From Diatrype stigma (Eukaryota; Ascomycota; Sordariomycetes; Xylariales; Diatrypaceae), in the NCBI GenBank assembly GCA_022225965.2, contig JAKJXP020000097.1:1-64000 (forward strand): a DNA stretch of 64,000 nucleotides, given 5' to 3'. A program made the translations under genes and the position numbers. Under the pieces are notes generated by a model that worked only from the letters and a program-made list of their open reading frames with translations, had not been told where the DNA came from and ran no database searches. Positions 12,021 through 22,713 of the stretch are shown in pieces (the first letter of the stretch is position 1; each line of letters starts with the position of its first letter).

Positions 12021-13821
12021 TTATCCCAAATGTTCTAGTGACTTTGACGGAATCAGTAAAGCTATGAGAACAGACAATGCTGCTCCAGCCATAGAAAACA
12101 CGAAACATCGTTTATTCCTACCAGGTAGACTTCAAGCCCTGCGACAAGATCCGTGCCGCCGAAAACTTGCCGTATTTGGGTTCCTCCAGTAGCTAAGACA
12201 TGTGCGGCGTTGATATTAGGCGCAGTACTAGAAAGTTCTCCCAACAAGCGATTCGCAAATAGAGATGGAGCTGCAGTGACAAAATAAGCACCGCTAAGAG
12301 AGTTAAACACTGGTGTGAAAGTTAGCAGGAATCCCAGGTGACTAGAATGTGTTTTGGATCCAAAATGAAAAGGGGCCGGGGGGGGGGGAGATGGGAATAG
12401 TCTTGAGACTTACTGAGCATGATGCCTGTAGCTGATTCTACTTCCTCCGGTCTTGAGAAGCTCTGGACTGTTGTCACCGAAATCCGGTTGCTGAGTCCAA
12501 CCCTAAAGCCAAGGAGCAGCTGAGGGCCGATGTAACGAATTGTCGAGGAGTCGACCTCGAGCGTATAAAGTAGAGCGGCACCGGCCGTGGACAAGAGTCC
12601 GCTTGCTAGGTGAAAGGGTTACAGAAGCCCCGTCTTGCATATGAAAAACCCGCATAATGTGGTTCCAACGGCAGAAAGAGCCACGTACGGTAGGTTGTTG
12701 ACGCCGCTTGTTATGGCCGACTGGCCATGGATGGATTGGAAGTACATAGGCAGATAAAAGATAACTTCGAAGTTGGTAAAGTTCTTGCTTCGCATGAGTA
12801 ATTTAGCCAATGTCAAGATGAAAACAACAGTACAGACCAGTGATACCTACATGAATCTGTACAAGGCATTCGCCCAAGTCGTTCGTGATCTCATCAATTT
12901 CAATGGCACCATGGTGTAGGCACCTTGTACCCACCCCACCAAGACGGAAGCGATGGTCAAGGCAATCCACATGACTAAGGCAGCTATAACGCTTCCATCG
13001 TTCCATAGTCTAGACTAGCCACCCCATTGAGGATCCAAAGCGGAACAAATGAGTGAGCTAAGCAGGACAGCGAAGCCAGGAAGGGAGATCAAGCTGTGAG
13101 ACGATTTCCTTCCACGTCGCCACCGGAGTTTACACATGGCGCGGCACATAATAGAAGAAGAATGTAAGGACAGCGATGGGTCCTCTCACGGGAAGGTTAA
13201 TCCAAAAGCACCACCGCCATGTCAATTGGCTTGTGAAGGCATCTCCAATCAGGGGCCCGAGAATAGTAGAGACCATGAAGACCCCCATCCACAAGCCGAT
13301 GAGCGTGGGTCGTTTTGTGGGCTCGACCACGTAGGTGATCATAAGCAAAGAGCCGCTAAGAGTACCCGCGCACCCCCAACCCTGAATAGCACAAACGACG
13401 ACCAAAGCAACGCTGTTGGGAGCCGCTGCGGCCACGATGCTTCCAATCAGAAACAGGACGAAAGAGGAGAGATAGACGGTCTTTGAGTTCATGTATCTAG
13501 ACCTTACCCCACCTTGGCGACGTGGTGCCGGGCCTCCGGCGAGGAGGAATATAGCGCTGCCGTAGCATCCCACTTGGCCGAGCTGGTGGAATTCATCTGT
13601 GATGGCAGGGATAGCCGTAACGACGATGCCCTGCAGGCCATACCTGTTAGCTAGCGGAGAACTAGGACGGAATTGCACGGATGAGTGCTTACAAGGTGAG
13701 TGCGGTAAGCAGAGTGCTGAAGAAAATGATGGACATAATGGTAACCAGTCTCAGGCCGGTAGCATATCCAGCTAGGCTCCATCGTTTTCTGGTTCGGTTG
13801 GGAATCTGAATTAGGCGACAT
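12021..13821 (-). pseudogene. Broken MFS drug:H+ antiporter (DHA2, 14-TM type)
   Basis: Pieces of one transporter of the fungal toxin/multidrug efflux group lie in order along 1.8 kb of the minus strand. They are the first membrane segment with T-A-I-P-A-I-T-D-E-F, the A-A-P-N-S-V-A-L loop, L-I-G-L-W-M-G-V-F-M-V-S-T-I-L-G-P-L-I-G, and later Y-L-P-M-Y-F-Q-S-I-H-G-Q-S-A. A C-terminal helix ends in S-M-A-G-A-A-L-S-V-L. In-frame stops occur at 13015-13017 and 12619-12621. Frameshifts separate the N-terminus from helix 1, break the loop near 13500, and break the last helix near 12085. Some normal introns also seem present (for example after 12842 and near 12412). Two nonsense codons plus several frameshifts argue for a dead gene. 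Its neighbours suggest it once exported a polyketide product. Confidence 0.85.
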
Positions 13822-14344
13822 TTTGCTGACTACTCAAGGGATATTTCTGCTTTCTCTCTGAAGACTGGCCGCGGGATAAAACGTTCCACGTTGTGAGCTT
13901 GAAAGCCTATGTACTAAATTTATATAAAAGGCTCAAGCCAGCTGGTATGGGGGCTGAACCACATCACCCCTGGCGTACTGGTCGGTTGGGGGCCTAGGGA
14001 TGATCCAAAGTGGCCAACGCGTACACGGGCTTAATGAGAGTGACACGAGAATGAGTTTGAGCTCGCGATGATAGTGAAGTTAGGTCCGTAAGGCGAGCGC
14101 GAGCACCATTCCCGATTGATCTAGCCTACCGATTGATAAGATTGACAGGATCCTGGCTCACCTGCATGCTGACTGTTACACATTATCCCTAAAAAGCCAG
14201 TAGACGCTGGTAGGTTGAAAAATTAGGGGAAAGGACTTGAATTACAGCCTAAATCTATATTCATACCGTCTTGCTTCGAAGTACAGTCCTGTATTAACCA
14301 CCTCGTAAACAATACCAAAATATCTACTTAGCCTCTGTTACATT
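13822..14344. other. Intergenic, no gene seen
   Basis: This stretch lies between the transporter relic and the polyketide-synthase relic. I see no coding remnant or repeat. Confidence 0.5.
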
Positions 14345-15395
14345 TTAAGTAAACACCTCGGAAAGTATGATAAGTGTCGCAGCAGGCGAAAGGGGCGTCA
14401 AGTAGGGAACGTCAACTCTGAAAGCCTGGAATATCCTCTCTCGGAACTCGGCCGCAAGCATGCTGTCGACACCAACGCTGCTGATGGGCTTGGTAACGTC
14501 CAGCTTATTATCCCTAGGAATGAGGACCAGGCTCGAGAACTTCTGACAGACCGTCTTCAAATGGCTTCTTCGACCGAGCTGCCCGCCTCAATGGCTTCAG
14601 CCACCTCCGCGGTAAAACCATTCGTCGAGCCATTTGCGCCGGTACCCACTGTTGTCTCGTCCAGTGCGGCTTGCCAACACCAAGGCGCGAGAGTCGTCAA
14701 GGTATGGACTCGAGCCTTCGGAGCCCTTGGCACGCAGTGCCTTCAGTCCCAGAGGCTCCAGCCCTGTCAATACATGGCCCAGAGCAAAGCTATCATACGT
14801 ATTATCCGTGCCCGTCAGTGTAGTCGCTACAGTAGACAGCGCGATGTCGATAATGTGTAGTATGTCGTCTTCCGTTAAGCCTCGATCTCCGGGTTTTCAT
14901 GTAGGTAGCCAACCTCCGAGATCATACCCAGTCCCACGGAGACACCAGGTATACCAGTGTTGCGGAAATACAGGGAAAAGACATCAAGAAAGTAGTTGAC
15001 GCTGCAATAGTTACTCTCCGTAGCGGTTCCTACACTCCCTGGGACAGTTGAAGTCATCAGGAAAAAGTCCAGATCGTTTTCTCGCCCAACAAGCGCGTTG
15101 CGCAGGTTCCAGGAACCCGTGACCTTGGGCCTGAGTTTGGCAAGCCAATAATCTTTAGGCATAGTTATGAAGATCGCTGCCTACGGATGTGCAATATCAT
15201 TAGTGTGGAGAACTCGAAACTATTCAACGAAGGACTCAAGCTCGAAGCTTCCTCCGATTGGACCAATTATACCGGCAACGGCGCGGTTGACGTCGTCGAC
15301 GTTCACCACATCGCCCCGTACGACTGTGACATGAGCGCCCATGGACTGAAGATTATCGACTGGCTATTGTGCTTCTTCAATGCGAAGGGGCCTCA
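14345..15395 (-). pseudogene. Polyketide synthase 3' relic (ketoreductase + acyl-carrier domains)
   Basis: Only the C-terminal end of a reducing type I polyketide synthase remains. From 15395 downwards the minus strand reads a KR domain piece (S-M-G-A-H-V-T-V-V-R-G-D-V, then G-P-I-G-G). A 95-codon block at 15162-14875 has M-P-K-D-Y-W-L-A-K-L-R-P-K-V-T-G-S-W-N-L and S-V-G-T-A-T-E-S-N-Y, the KR active-site region. The carrier domain at 14560-14345 has G-V-D-S-M-L-A-A-E, where Ser is the phosphopantetheine site. Stops interrupt the KR near 15200-15260 and a one-base shift separates KR from ACP near 14560. KS, AT and DH domains are absent upstream, so this is a truncated relic. Confidence 0.87.
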
Positions 15396-16085
15396 CGTAA
15401 GTAGTGCTATCTTATGCATATGCAAATAAAGAGTACTTCTGTAGCTATCACAAGGTTCAAGGTTCGATATATATCCGTGCTGTGGTCATAAGGCAGCGCA
15501 CATCGTAGCCCGGGTTCCTATTCATTTGTCTTCAGATAGTCATAACTGATACCTGTTTAGTAATTCCCACCCCAGGGCAAAAGTTTCCAATCAGAAAGGC
15601 TACTAATCAGCTTGGAGCTTCCATTGCAGCAGCTTCTTCAGGGAAAGTGGAGGGTGAGGGGGTAGCAGATAGGTTGTCTAACACAAGAACAAAGACGGCA
15701 CCTCTAACGGCGTGATACACCTAAATCAACGAGTCCGAACACGGCCAATAACAAAGACAAGACTAATACAATGATTACACTTAGGAACTATCGCACGGCC
15801 TTTGTTCAGATTGTTGCTTCCAGTATATTAAATATCTATCACAGTGTGGTTGGTCGAGTAACGTGAACACTACAACCTTGCGATCAACCCAGCAAGCCCC
15901 TGGTCACGCAAATACCGAAAATACTTGACGACAGCAGAGTCGACAAACAAGTGCATTCACAGCCAACTCGACCTGACACCCGTGCCTATTACCCAGGGCC
16001 CAATCTTCTAGGGGTGATCACTGAACCATAATAGCTAACGCAAGCCCCTATACATACCGTGTCCGGCGACACCACCACATCCGGA
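15396..16085. other. Intergenic, no gene seen
   Basis: This region probably contains the truncation point of the polyketide synthase and the promoter of the next gene. Nothing recognisable is present. Confidence 0.5.
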
Positions 16086-17336
16086 ATGGACCTCAAGGAC
16101 ATTCGGCTTCAATATACAAGTAGCCAGGTTGTGTGCAGGAGCAGGACGGAATGCGAGATTGAGCATTTAGACCTCCCCGAAAAAGAAGAGTACCCTGCAC
16201 TATCCGATACTGCCTGGGATGCCGGGCGTCTCCTAAGTCAGTTACAGTACTCCCGTACGTCGGTGGTCACCTGGGAGTCTATGCGGATAGCGTTGGATGC
16301 CTACCGTCAGACGCTTCCTGTCGCTGTGCAGCACCAGATCCTGGTGCACGTGGGGAACTATCCTCATATATTCGGCAACACGGGCCGGGACCATGCCGAC
16401 TGGACGCGGGACTGCGAACGTAGTCTCGGGTTCTTTGCTACAAGCTTCGCATCATACGAGTACGTGATCTGGCCGTTGTCCAACGAGCACAACCATTGGG
16501 TAACCGCGATCATTCGCATGGCCAAGGAAAGATCCAGTGACAAGACGAGGAATCACGTTGCCCAAATTGCCCTGATCGACCCTCTGAGAGATCAGCACTC
16601 GGCGAGGAGGGTCGGCCTCTTCAAAGCACGGCTACTGCTTATATTGCGCCAAACGATGCACTTCAGTCTGGGGCCCAGCGCCACCCGCTGGCAAGATGTG
16701 TGGACGCCTACACAGCACAGCGATGTGAATAACAGCAGCGGCCCACGTGCTTACTGGACATGCAAGGAAACGATGAGGCGGGTTCTTGAGTTGTATGAAG
16801 CGGGGATAGGCTACCACGAAAGTCTATGGAACGATCACAGTGGCTGGTTTCACGATGCTATGGTACGACAAGAGATCATCGGTTCCCATGCATGGCTTGC
16901 GATCGAAGGGATGGACTATCGTGGTCGGGTGGCAGTTGAGGCAATCAATAGAGTCCGAAAGGACCGCGACTCGCCCTGGGAAGAGGCTAGCGAGCGAATG
17001 CGGCCTGGACCGGCGTTCGATCCGCCGCGCGAGCCGCAAAAGCCGGATCAATCCAAGAAGATACCCGTAGGCAGTAAGGATCCGACGGCCCATATACAGC
17101 GGCGACCAGTATTCGCACTGCCGCCACGGGGTGAGCCCAGAATCAATCCCCTGTTCTCCATGAGAAAGGGAGACGGGAAGAAAGAGTACTGCGGATGGAC
17201 GAAGGCGCCCGGCAGGAATGTATTCTGGAACCACCCCCGAAGAACATGGCCGAAGCCACCAATCAGTCCGCCTCCAGGACAAACTACCGCCCCTAAGCAA
17301 CCTTACCCCAGAAATCTCACGGGGAGTTTGTTCTAA
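16086..17336 (+). CDS. Ulp1-like (C48 peptidase-fold) protein, probably lacking the catalytic Cys
   Basis: A single-exon protein of 416 aa from the ATG at 16086; the frame is open 27 bp further upstream, but only from a GTG. The centre resembles fungal Ulp1/SENP-type cysteine peptidases, which remove SUMO or ubiquitin-like tags. His is in N-H-W (H137), Asp in I-A-L-I-D-P (D165), and a TPTQ-type segment follows. Where the family has Cys-Gly, this protein reads S-S-G-P-R (Ser218-Gly219); a Cys lies eight residues later (C226) but without the following Gly. The C-terminal 120 residues are Pro/Arg/Lys-rich and probably disordered. It is intact amid three pseudogenes, so it is either young or under selection. 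The family call is by motif only; an inactive peptidase is inferred. Confidence 0.55.
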   Translation: MDLKDIRLQYTSSQVVCRSRTECEIEHLDLPEKEEYPALSDTAWDAGRLLSQLQYSRTSVVTWESMRIALDAYRQTLPVAVQHQILVHVGNYPHIFGNTGRDHADWTRDCERSLGFFATSFASYEYVIWPLSNEHNHWVTAIIRMAKERSSDKTRNHVAQIALIDPLRDQHSARRVGLFKARLLLILRQTMHFSLGPSATRWQDVWTPTQHSDVNNSSGPRAYWTCKETMRRVLELYEAGIGYHESLWNDHSGWFHDAMVRQEIIGSHAWLAIEGMDYRGRVAVEAINRVRKDRDSPWEEASERMRPGPAFDPPREPQKPDQSKKIPVGSKDPTAHIQRRPVFALPPRGEPRINPLFSMRKGDGKKEYCGWTKAPGRNVFWNHPRRTWPKPPISPPPGQTTAPKQPYPRNLTGSLF

Positions 17337-17629
17337 GTATAGGATACTGATCTTTGGCGGATAAGTGCAGAAACGCAGCTAAATCTTTCTGGTAATGGGC
17401 GCTGAGAAGGCTGGTTTAAGGTAGCATAGGTAGATTCAGACTGAGCTATGCTGTTTTCTTGGAGGGTCAATCATCAGAAATACATGTTAATAGCCAACAG
17501 TAATTGTGTCTAGTCGTGCAATGAAACAAAGCCATGACATCAGGCCCGGGATAACAAAGAGTCGTAAGTTATCTCCGAACTCAGAAGATGACCTCACTTT
17601 CCAGTGTCCAGGCATGGAAGGCGTATGTT

Positions 17630-18890
17630 TTACCTAGCGTAGTGAGTCTCGTAGCGGCGTGTCCAGTCCAACACTAAGCCCGGCTTTTCCTTCAGCTCTT
17701 TCTGGCATTTCCCTATCCAGACATAGTATGCTTCGAGATTGTCGTACTCCGTCATCCAGCAGTCAAACCAGTCGGCCAAATCTGTGAAATATACTTCTTC
17801 CCCGGGTCGACGTCGGTATTTGCGAAATATCTGTAACCGTCGTTTTCGCTTCTCATTCGATACTGTAAGGTCGTCGTCGTAACCTACGAATCTATCGGGG
17901 GAAGCCCGGAAAGGATCCCGAGGCAGATTTGAAAGTAGTACTTGTGCGGAATCTCAAATGTCATGTGCGATTTCTTGTCCACATTAGCGCACTGCTGTAT
18001 CTCGTACCGGCCATAGTTGAGCCCAGCTGTCAAGGTCCTACGTGTATGGGTAGCCAGGAGCTCAAACCACTCCGTCAACGTTTTCGCCGGCTTCTCTTCG
18101 CCATCCGTATTAGCGTAGCAGGAGTTGCAGAGCATCGCATTGATGAAATCATCGTTTATAGCGGATCCATCCCGGTTTCGGAAGGGTCCCATCCCGCGAG
18201 GTTGAGATGCCGGCCACCACTTCGGCCACAGTCCACCACACTTAAAGGCGCACGCCTCAAGTCATCGAGCGCGCCCGGGGGATCGAATGGTATACATGGT
18301 GAAGTTTTCATGTGCTCCCGCTCGCCATATCTCCTGCATTGACGTAAGTGCCGTTTAAAGCCGCAGCGTAGGCGCTCGACAGCGTCATCGGCTCAATCCA
18401 GAATGCTGGAGGTTCTGAGCTTTTCAGATTCGTCAAGGCTCATGTCGAGGAACTCCTCCATGCCCGCTTCACGGAAGGTATAAAGCCTATCCATCAAGAG
18501 TTGCCCTTGTGTCGCTTGGCCCCAGTCCAACGTGGCAGCTACGTCGTACTGTTGATTGAGCCTTCTCGTCGCTGCGCGCTGGAGCTGATCCCTTTGCTGT
18601 TCCAGGGCTCCAGAGACGGTCGCCCCACCTCGGATGCAGAGCCCTCCCACGTCCATGGAGAGAAGTGATGCCCCCATATTCTTTCAGACATACCAAACCC
18701 AAAAGCCGCTCCACAAAATGGCGTCGCCGACGTTCGATGGCCACTTCAAAGCTCCTGCATGTCTGGCTGACTGATATCAGAGCGATGGGATCCAGGAAGC
18801 GGAAGATTGCGCAGTAGATATCCGTTGGGAGTGTGTCGAGACTAACAACTGCCTTTTCGGTGAATATCTTCTTAGCAGCTAGAGCTCGTG
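17630..18890 (-). pseudogene. Degraded F-box protein gene
   Basis: Near 18855-18760 the minus strand reads an F-box: L-D-T-L-P-T-D-I-Y-C-A-I-F-R-F-L-D-P followed by S-V-S-Q-T-C-R. F-box proteins bind Skp1 and bring substrates to SCF ubiquitin ligases. The next segment (R-H-F-V-E-R-L-L-G-L then K-E-Y-G-G) is also typical of a large fungal F-box family. The reading then shifts frame at about 18690 and again between 18393 and 18192. The last 80 codons (to 17630) are open in a third frame ending in Y-E-T-H-Y-A-R. No ATG is in frame before the F-box. Introns could explain some shifts, but the lack of a start and repeated frame changes favour a decaying gene. Confidence 0.6.
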
Positions 18891-19592
18891 GGGACTGCCG
18901 TGCCCCCTAGATACAAACACCTAGATGCAAGTACCAATTTAGATGCCAAGATGCGAGCACCAGGATGCAATTATTTGGTGATGATGAATGCGAACTGGAT
19001 AGTAGACATCTCCAGGTGGGACAGGGCTTCTTCGCCTGGAATAAGACAAATGGGGTAAAAATGCTAGCTTAATCCTTAAACAAGAAACTTAAGTATCTTA
19101 AGTAAGCATATAAGGTATAAATATATAATTAGACCTTCAATACTTGGCTTAATGGGTAATCACTTACTTCTAGATAAAAAGCACTTACATTGATGTATGC
19201 CCAGGTGGGAGAGTTAGGTTGGCATGCGGCAGTTAGGCATTGCCTCGGTATGTTGGGGCGTTGTAGGTCTGCCGAACAGAAAAGGGGCAGGGGCCACGAC
19301 TAGTGTACATACATACATATGCATACCAGTATGTATAAAGAATCACGAAGTAGTATTACCTCTGTCAAATCCACGCCGGACACGCTCTGGTTCAACCACA
19401 TTTCCTAGCCGAGCCAATGTGATGCATTGGGTATAGGTTATTTGTTCCAGTACCTTGCTTTCTCCAGTAGGAGATGGGCCGCGATAGTGCAACCCCGATA
19501 CACAATGTCACCGTAAGTTGCTCACCAGCGACCATAATATGGCTGGCCTCGACGAGGCCCGCCGTAGTAGGTTGTAACATCTGCACTCAGCA
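18891..19592. other. Intergenic with a short imperfect repeat
   Basis: Around 18905-18972 the phrase TAGATGC/AGATGC recurs several times, spaced 10-25 bp apart, a degenerate short tandem repeat. No gene is seen. This gap separates the decayed subtelomeric block from the conserved genes. Confidence 0.45.
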
Positions 19593-20621
19593 TTAGCTAT
19601 GGGGATGAAACGGACATGGACAGAGTGGGCGGGTACCTCTTTGTTGGCTGATCCCAAGCTGATTAGCCACATTCACATACCCTTCCTCGCCAACAATACC
19701 GGTATTCTGAATCTTCTTAACAACGTCGTTGTCGCCCTCCCATGGTGCCCGACACATGGGACAGGTCACCTTGTCCCTGACACTTGTTCGCTTAGTAGCA
19801 GCCCACATCTGGAAGCACTCCTCGTGCAGATTCTGGCCGCACTGAGCACGACAGTAGACAGTATTGTCAGAGCCCTCAAATGGTGTAAAGCAGATAGGAC
19901 AATCGCCATCGACCTCCTTGCGGTTCTTGTCGATCTCTTGTTGTTGATCGGAATTGCCATCACTGATCTCGATAGGGGGCGCGTGACTAAAGATCTCGCG
20001 CAGCTCAGACGCAAGGAGAGCAAGCTGGTACACAAGGTCGAACCGAGCGCGGAGAACTCTGGACATGACGTAGATAATATGCTTGCACTGGTTGCCCTTC
20101 TGGGAATGGGGACATGTGCATGTCGGCAACCGGGCGATGCGGACATGGTAGATGTTCCCGGTAGATCCAGTCATCTGGATAGTCTCTTCGGGGCTTTCAT
20201 TTGTACCCAAGCGCGTTCTGCTCAGGATGTAGAAGCGCTGTGACGTAGCTCGGTCGTAGATGATAGTGAATTGCTGGGGAGGTTTGGGACGGAACCTCTT
20301 GAGACGCTTCTCATCAACTTGGCGCTTTTCCCTCCGTGTAGCGCGTGTGCCACCCTCCCCTTGTGCTTTTGGTGCCTCCTGCTTTTTATCGTGACCATTG
20401 TGGCCATTATGGCCATCATCAGCAGTGGTCTCCGCCTTACTCGCATTCCGATGGTGACTAGGAGTCTCGAAGTTGTCGGGGAGCTTTCGCTTCTGAGAGG
20501 ATCGGGATCGCAATGTATAGGGAGCAGACGGAATGGAGGATGCTGGTAGTGGGCTCATAGTCTTTCCCGCTATGGCAGACTGCTCTTCCTGTCTTGTTGC
20601 CGTCTTCTTCCTTCCATCCAT
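19593..20621 (-). CDS. SWIM-type and RING-type zinc-finger protein, probable E3 ubiquitin ligase
   Basis: A single-exon protein of 342 aa. Residues 1-110 are basic and low-complexity, including an N-G-H repeat near 71-77. A SWIM zinc finger follows with ligands C168, C170, C179 and H181, then a RING finger with C241, C244, C257, C261, H266, C269, C287 and C290. SWIM plus RING in this order resembles ZSWIM2/MEX-type ubiquitin ligases, so ubiquitin transfer to a bound target is the likely role; the target is unknown. The last 12 residues are unlike the rest. A GT lies after the S-Q-Q-R codons and an AG 44 bp later, so the true C-terminus may be spliced differently. Confidence 0.85.
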   Translation of the reverse strand: MDGRKKTATRQEEQSAIAGKTMSPLPASSIPSAPYTLRSRSSQKRKLPDNFETPSHHRNASKAETTADDGHNGHNGHDKKQEAPKAQGEGGTRATRREKRQVDEKRLKRFRPKPPQQFTIIYDRATSQRFYILSRTRLGTNESPEETIQMTGSTGNIYHVRIARLPTCTCPHSQKGNQCKHIIYVMSRVLRARFDLVYQLALLASELREIFSHAPPIEISDGNSDQQQEIDKNRKEVDGDCPICFTPFEGSDNTVYCRAQCGQNLHEECFQMWAATKRTSVRDKVTCPMCRAPWEGDNDVVKKIQNTGIVGEEGYVNVANQLGISQQRGTRPLCPCPFHPHS

Positions 20622-22713
20622 CCTCTTATACGTACTCTTAATGGTTGGGTCGATGACGTGATGAGGTCGGACGTCGTGTGGTAGGCGGATACCAGTCCTT
20701 TAATCTGTAGCTTGCAAGTGTGTCTAGATTGGATTGTTTAAGAAGGGAGGGGGAAGAGGGGGATGGGAAATTCGATTGGCTAGAACTAAACTCCAGATCA
20801 ACATATAAGTTTAAGGATATATAATATAACATAACAAGCCTGTTTTTGTAATGCCGAAGAGATAATGAAGTTTATGACCCCCCGCGGCCCTACCGAAGTT
20901 AAAGGGCCAGGTGGCGATCTGGGGAGTGCATGTGTGTATGTATGTATACAGTACACGCCTAGATATCCAGGCGCTGGGGTAACTGAAAGATACAGTAAAT
21001 AGAGATGTCCACAGGTATTTAGAATGTCCAACCTAGGTAGGATAGCTAACAATACTGTGTACTTATGTAGTATCAGACTACCTAGGTACTTACATATGTA
21101 TATACTATATCATGGATAGCCAGCTAAGAACACACTTGCCAATCCATGGATAGGTCACCTACGAGACGCCCGGCCTTGCCTACGTAATCCAGCAATATAG
21201 GCCGGAGTCTCTTGATATACTGACAGCTGCGGCTCTGGGCACGCGAATGGCGGGGCGTTTCAAGGTCCCGAGGTCTACTCTAAACGCCAAACCAACACGA
21301 AGTCAAGTGACTACATAGTAAGTACCCAGACGCCAGACTACCTAGAAGATCAGATATGGAAGGCTCAGGGATGGGATTTTAGAAGTGGCGGGGTCGCGGA
21401 GGGGTTAGATGTGGAGTTACTTGACCCCACGAAGATGGTGATGCGTACCTGTGGGCCGGATCTGTATTGTACATATGTGTGCGTACATAGTAGGTCGTTA
21501 AGCTGATAAGATCATCTTATCATCAGCCTTGCACAGGAGGTCAATATGTTACGTAGGCTGGTAAATAGTACCTTCTAATATGTAGTTCCATACAATTTGT
21601 AGTTACATGCAATTTGTAGTTACATACATGGAATTAATTCTCACGGTTAAACCCAGTCAACCATCTTATATATTCGCGGACAGACGTGGACTTATACATG
21701 CAAAATACCCGAGTCCACGTATTAACAACCTGATCCATAGGTATGTACTTAATTCAAGTGCTGGGTATTGGACCTGCCATCTGCGATTGGATCTCGGAGC
21801 AAACTCTCCATTCCCATGCCGTGACATCTGGAAATGCATGTACCCAGTCGCCAATGTAAATGTCCATCTTTTTTTTTTTTTTTCTTTTTGGCTTCGTTAA
21901 CGTCACCACCTACATTCTGTTGCGACGTTTCCGACGCTACCTTGGCTACCACCCTACATGCACCTACCTAGGCAAGCCCTAGGCAAGCAGCAAGAGCCTC
22001 GACTGAAGCCTAATGATTGTACTTACTCAGTATAGGCCAATATGTATGTAGGTAGTGAGCTTAATAAGTGGCTTGCCCTATTGTTCGTCTTCAGCCAACA
22101 TCGCTCCTGAGACCCTTCACTCGTCAGACGAGCCTCGTGTGGCTCCGCATGCTGGTCGTCACTGAGTTGTGCATGCCACGGATCTTTGCTATACCCCAAT
22201 GTGGGGTTATACGGAGGCTGGGTATGCCTGGCGAGACTCCCGAGATGCGTTCCCGGGCTTCCGACCTTGGCTTTTTCGCCGTGTCATTATTCGTCCTACT
22301 GGCCGAGTGCTCATTATCGTCAACGTAATCATCACGACATGAACTAGTCTATATGCCTCGCCGGACCTGCCCATTGGCATATCTACAGGGGTAAACGGTA
22401 AAATCATGACAGCTATATGCCTAAGAAGTTGATAGTTCGGAACCCCAAGGTCACATACTCAACAGATTCATGGCGTCTTTGAATCACCATGACATAGGCA
22501 CCATCCTCTAACTATAACCTCTGTAAGTCAGGTAAGTCGGGTAAGTCAGGTAGGAATATCCTTCCCATCAGCCAGCCACGAATTGGTAACTCTATCTACT
22601 TACCTAGGTATATATAACCCTCTGGTGCACTTGCCAGGCCTAAGCTACACCGTCCCTTTGCTTCTTCTGCTCTGCATGCCTTGCTGTCAGACCCAAAGAG
22701 CCATTCCCCAATC
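20622..22713. other. Intergenic, 2.1 kb
   Basis: I see no gene here. It contains a 15-base T run near 21869, several TACCTAGGTA-type palindromes (21031, 21081, 21966, 22601) and a near-repeat of TTTGTAGTTACAT at 21595-21625. The last 100 bp are the rds1 promoter, with a TATATAA at 22610-22617. Confidence 0.5.

Noticed and set aside
19599..20243. 214-codon plus-strand frame
   Set aside because: It is a shadow of the SWIM-RING gene, whose zinc-ligand pattern on the minus strand is unmistakable.
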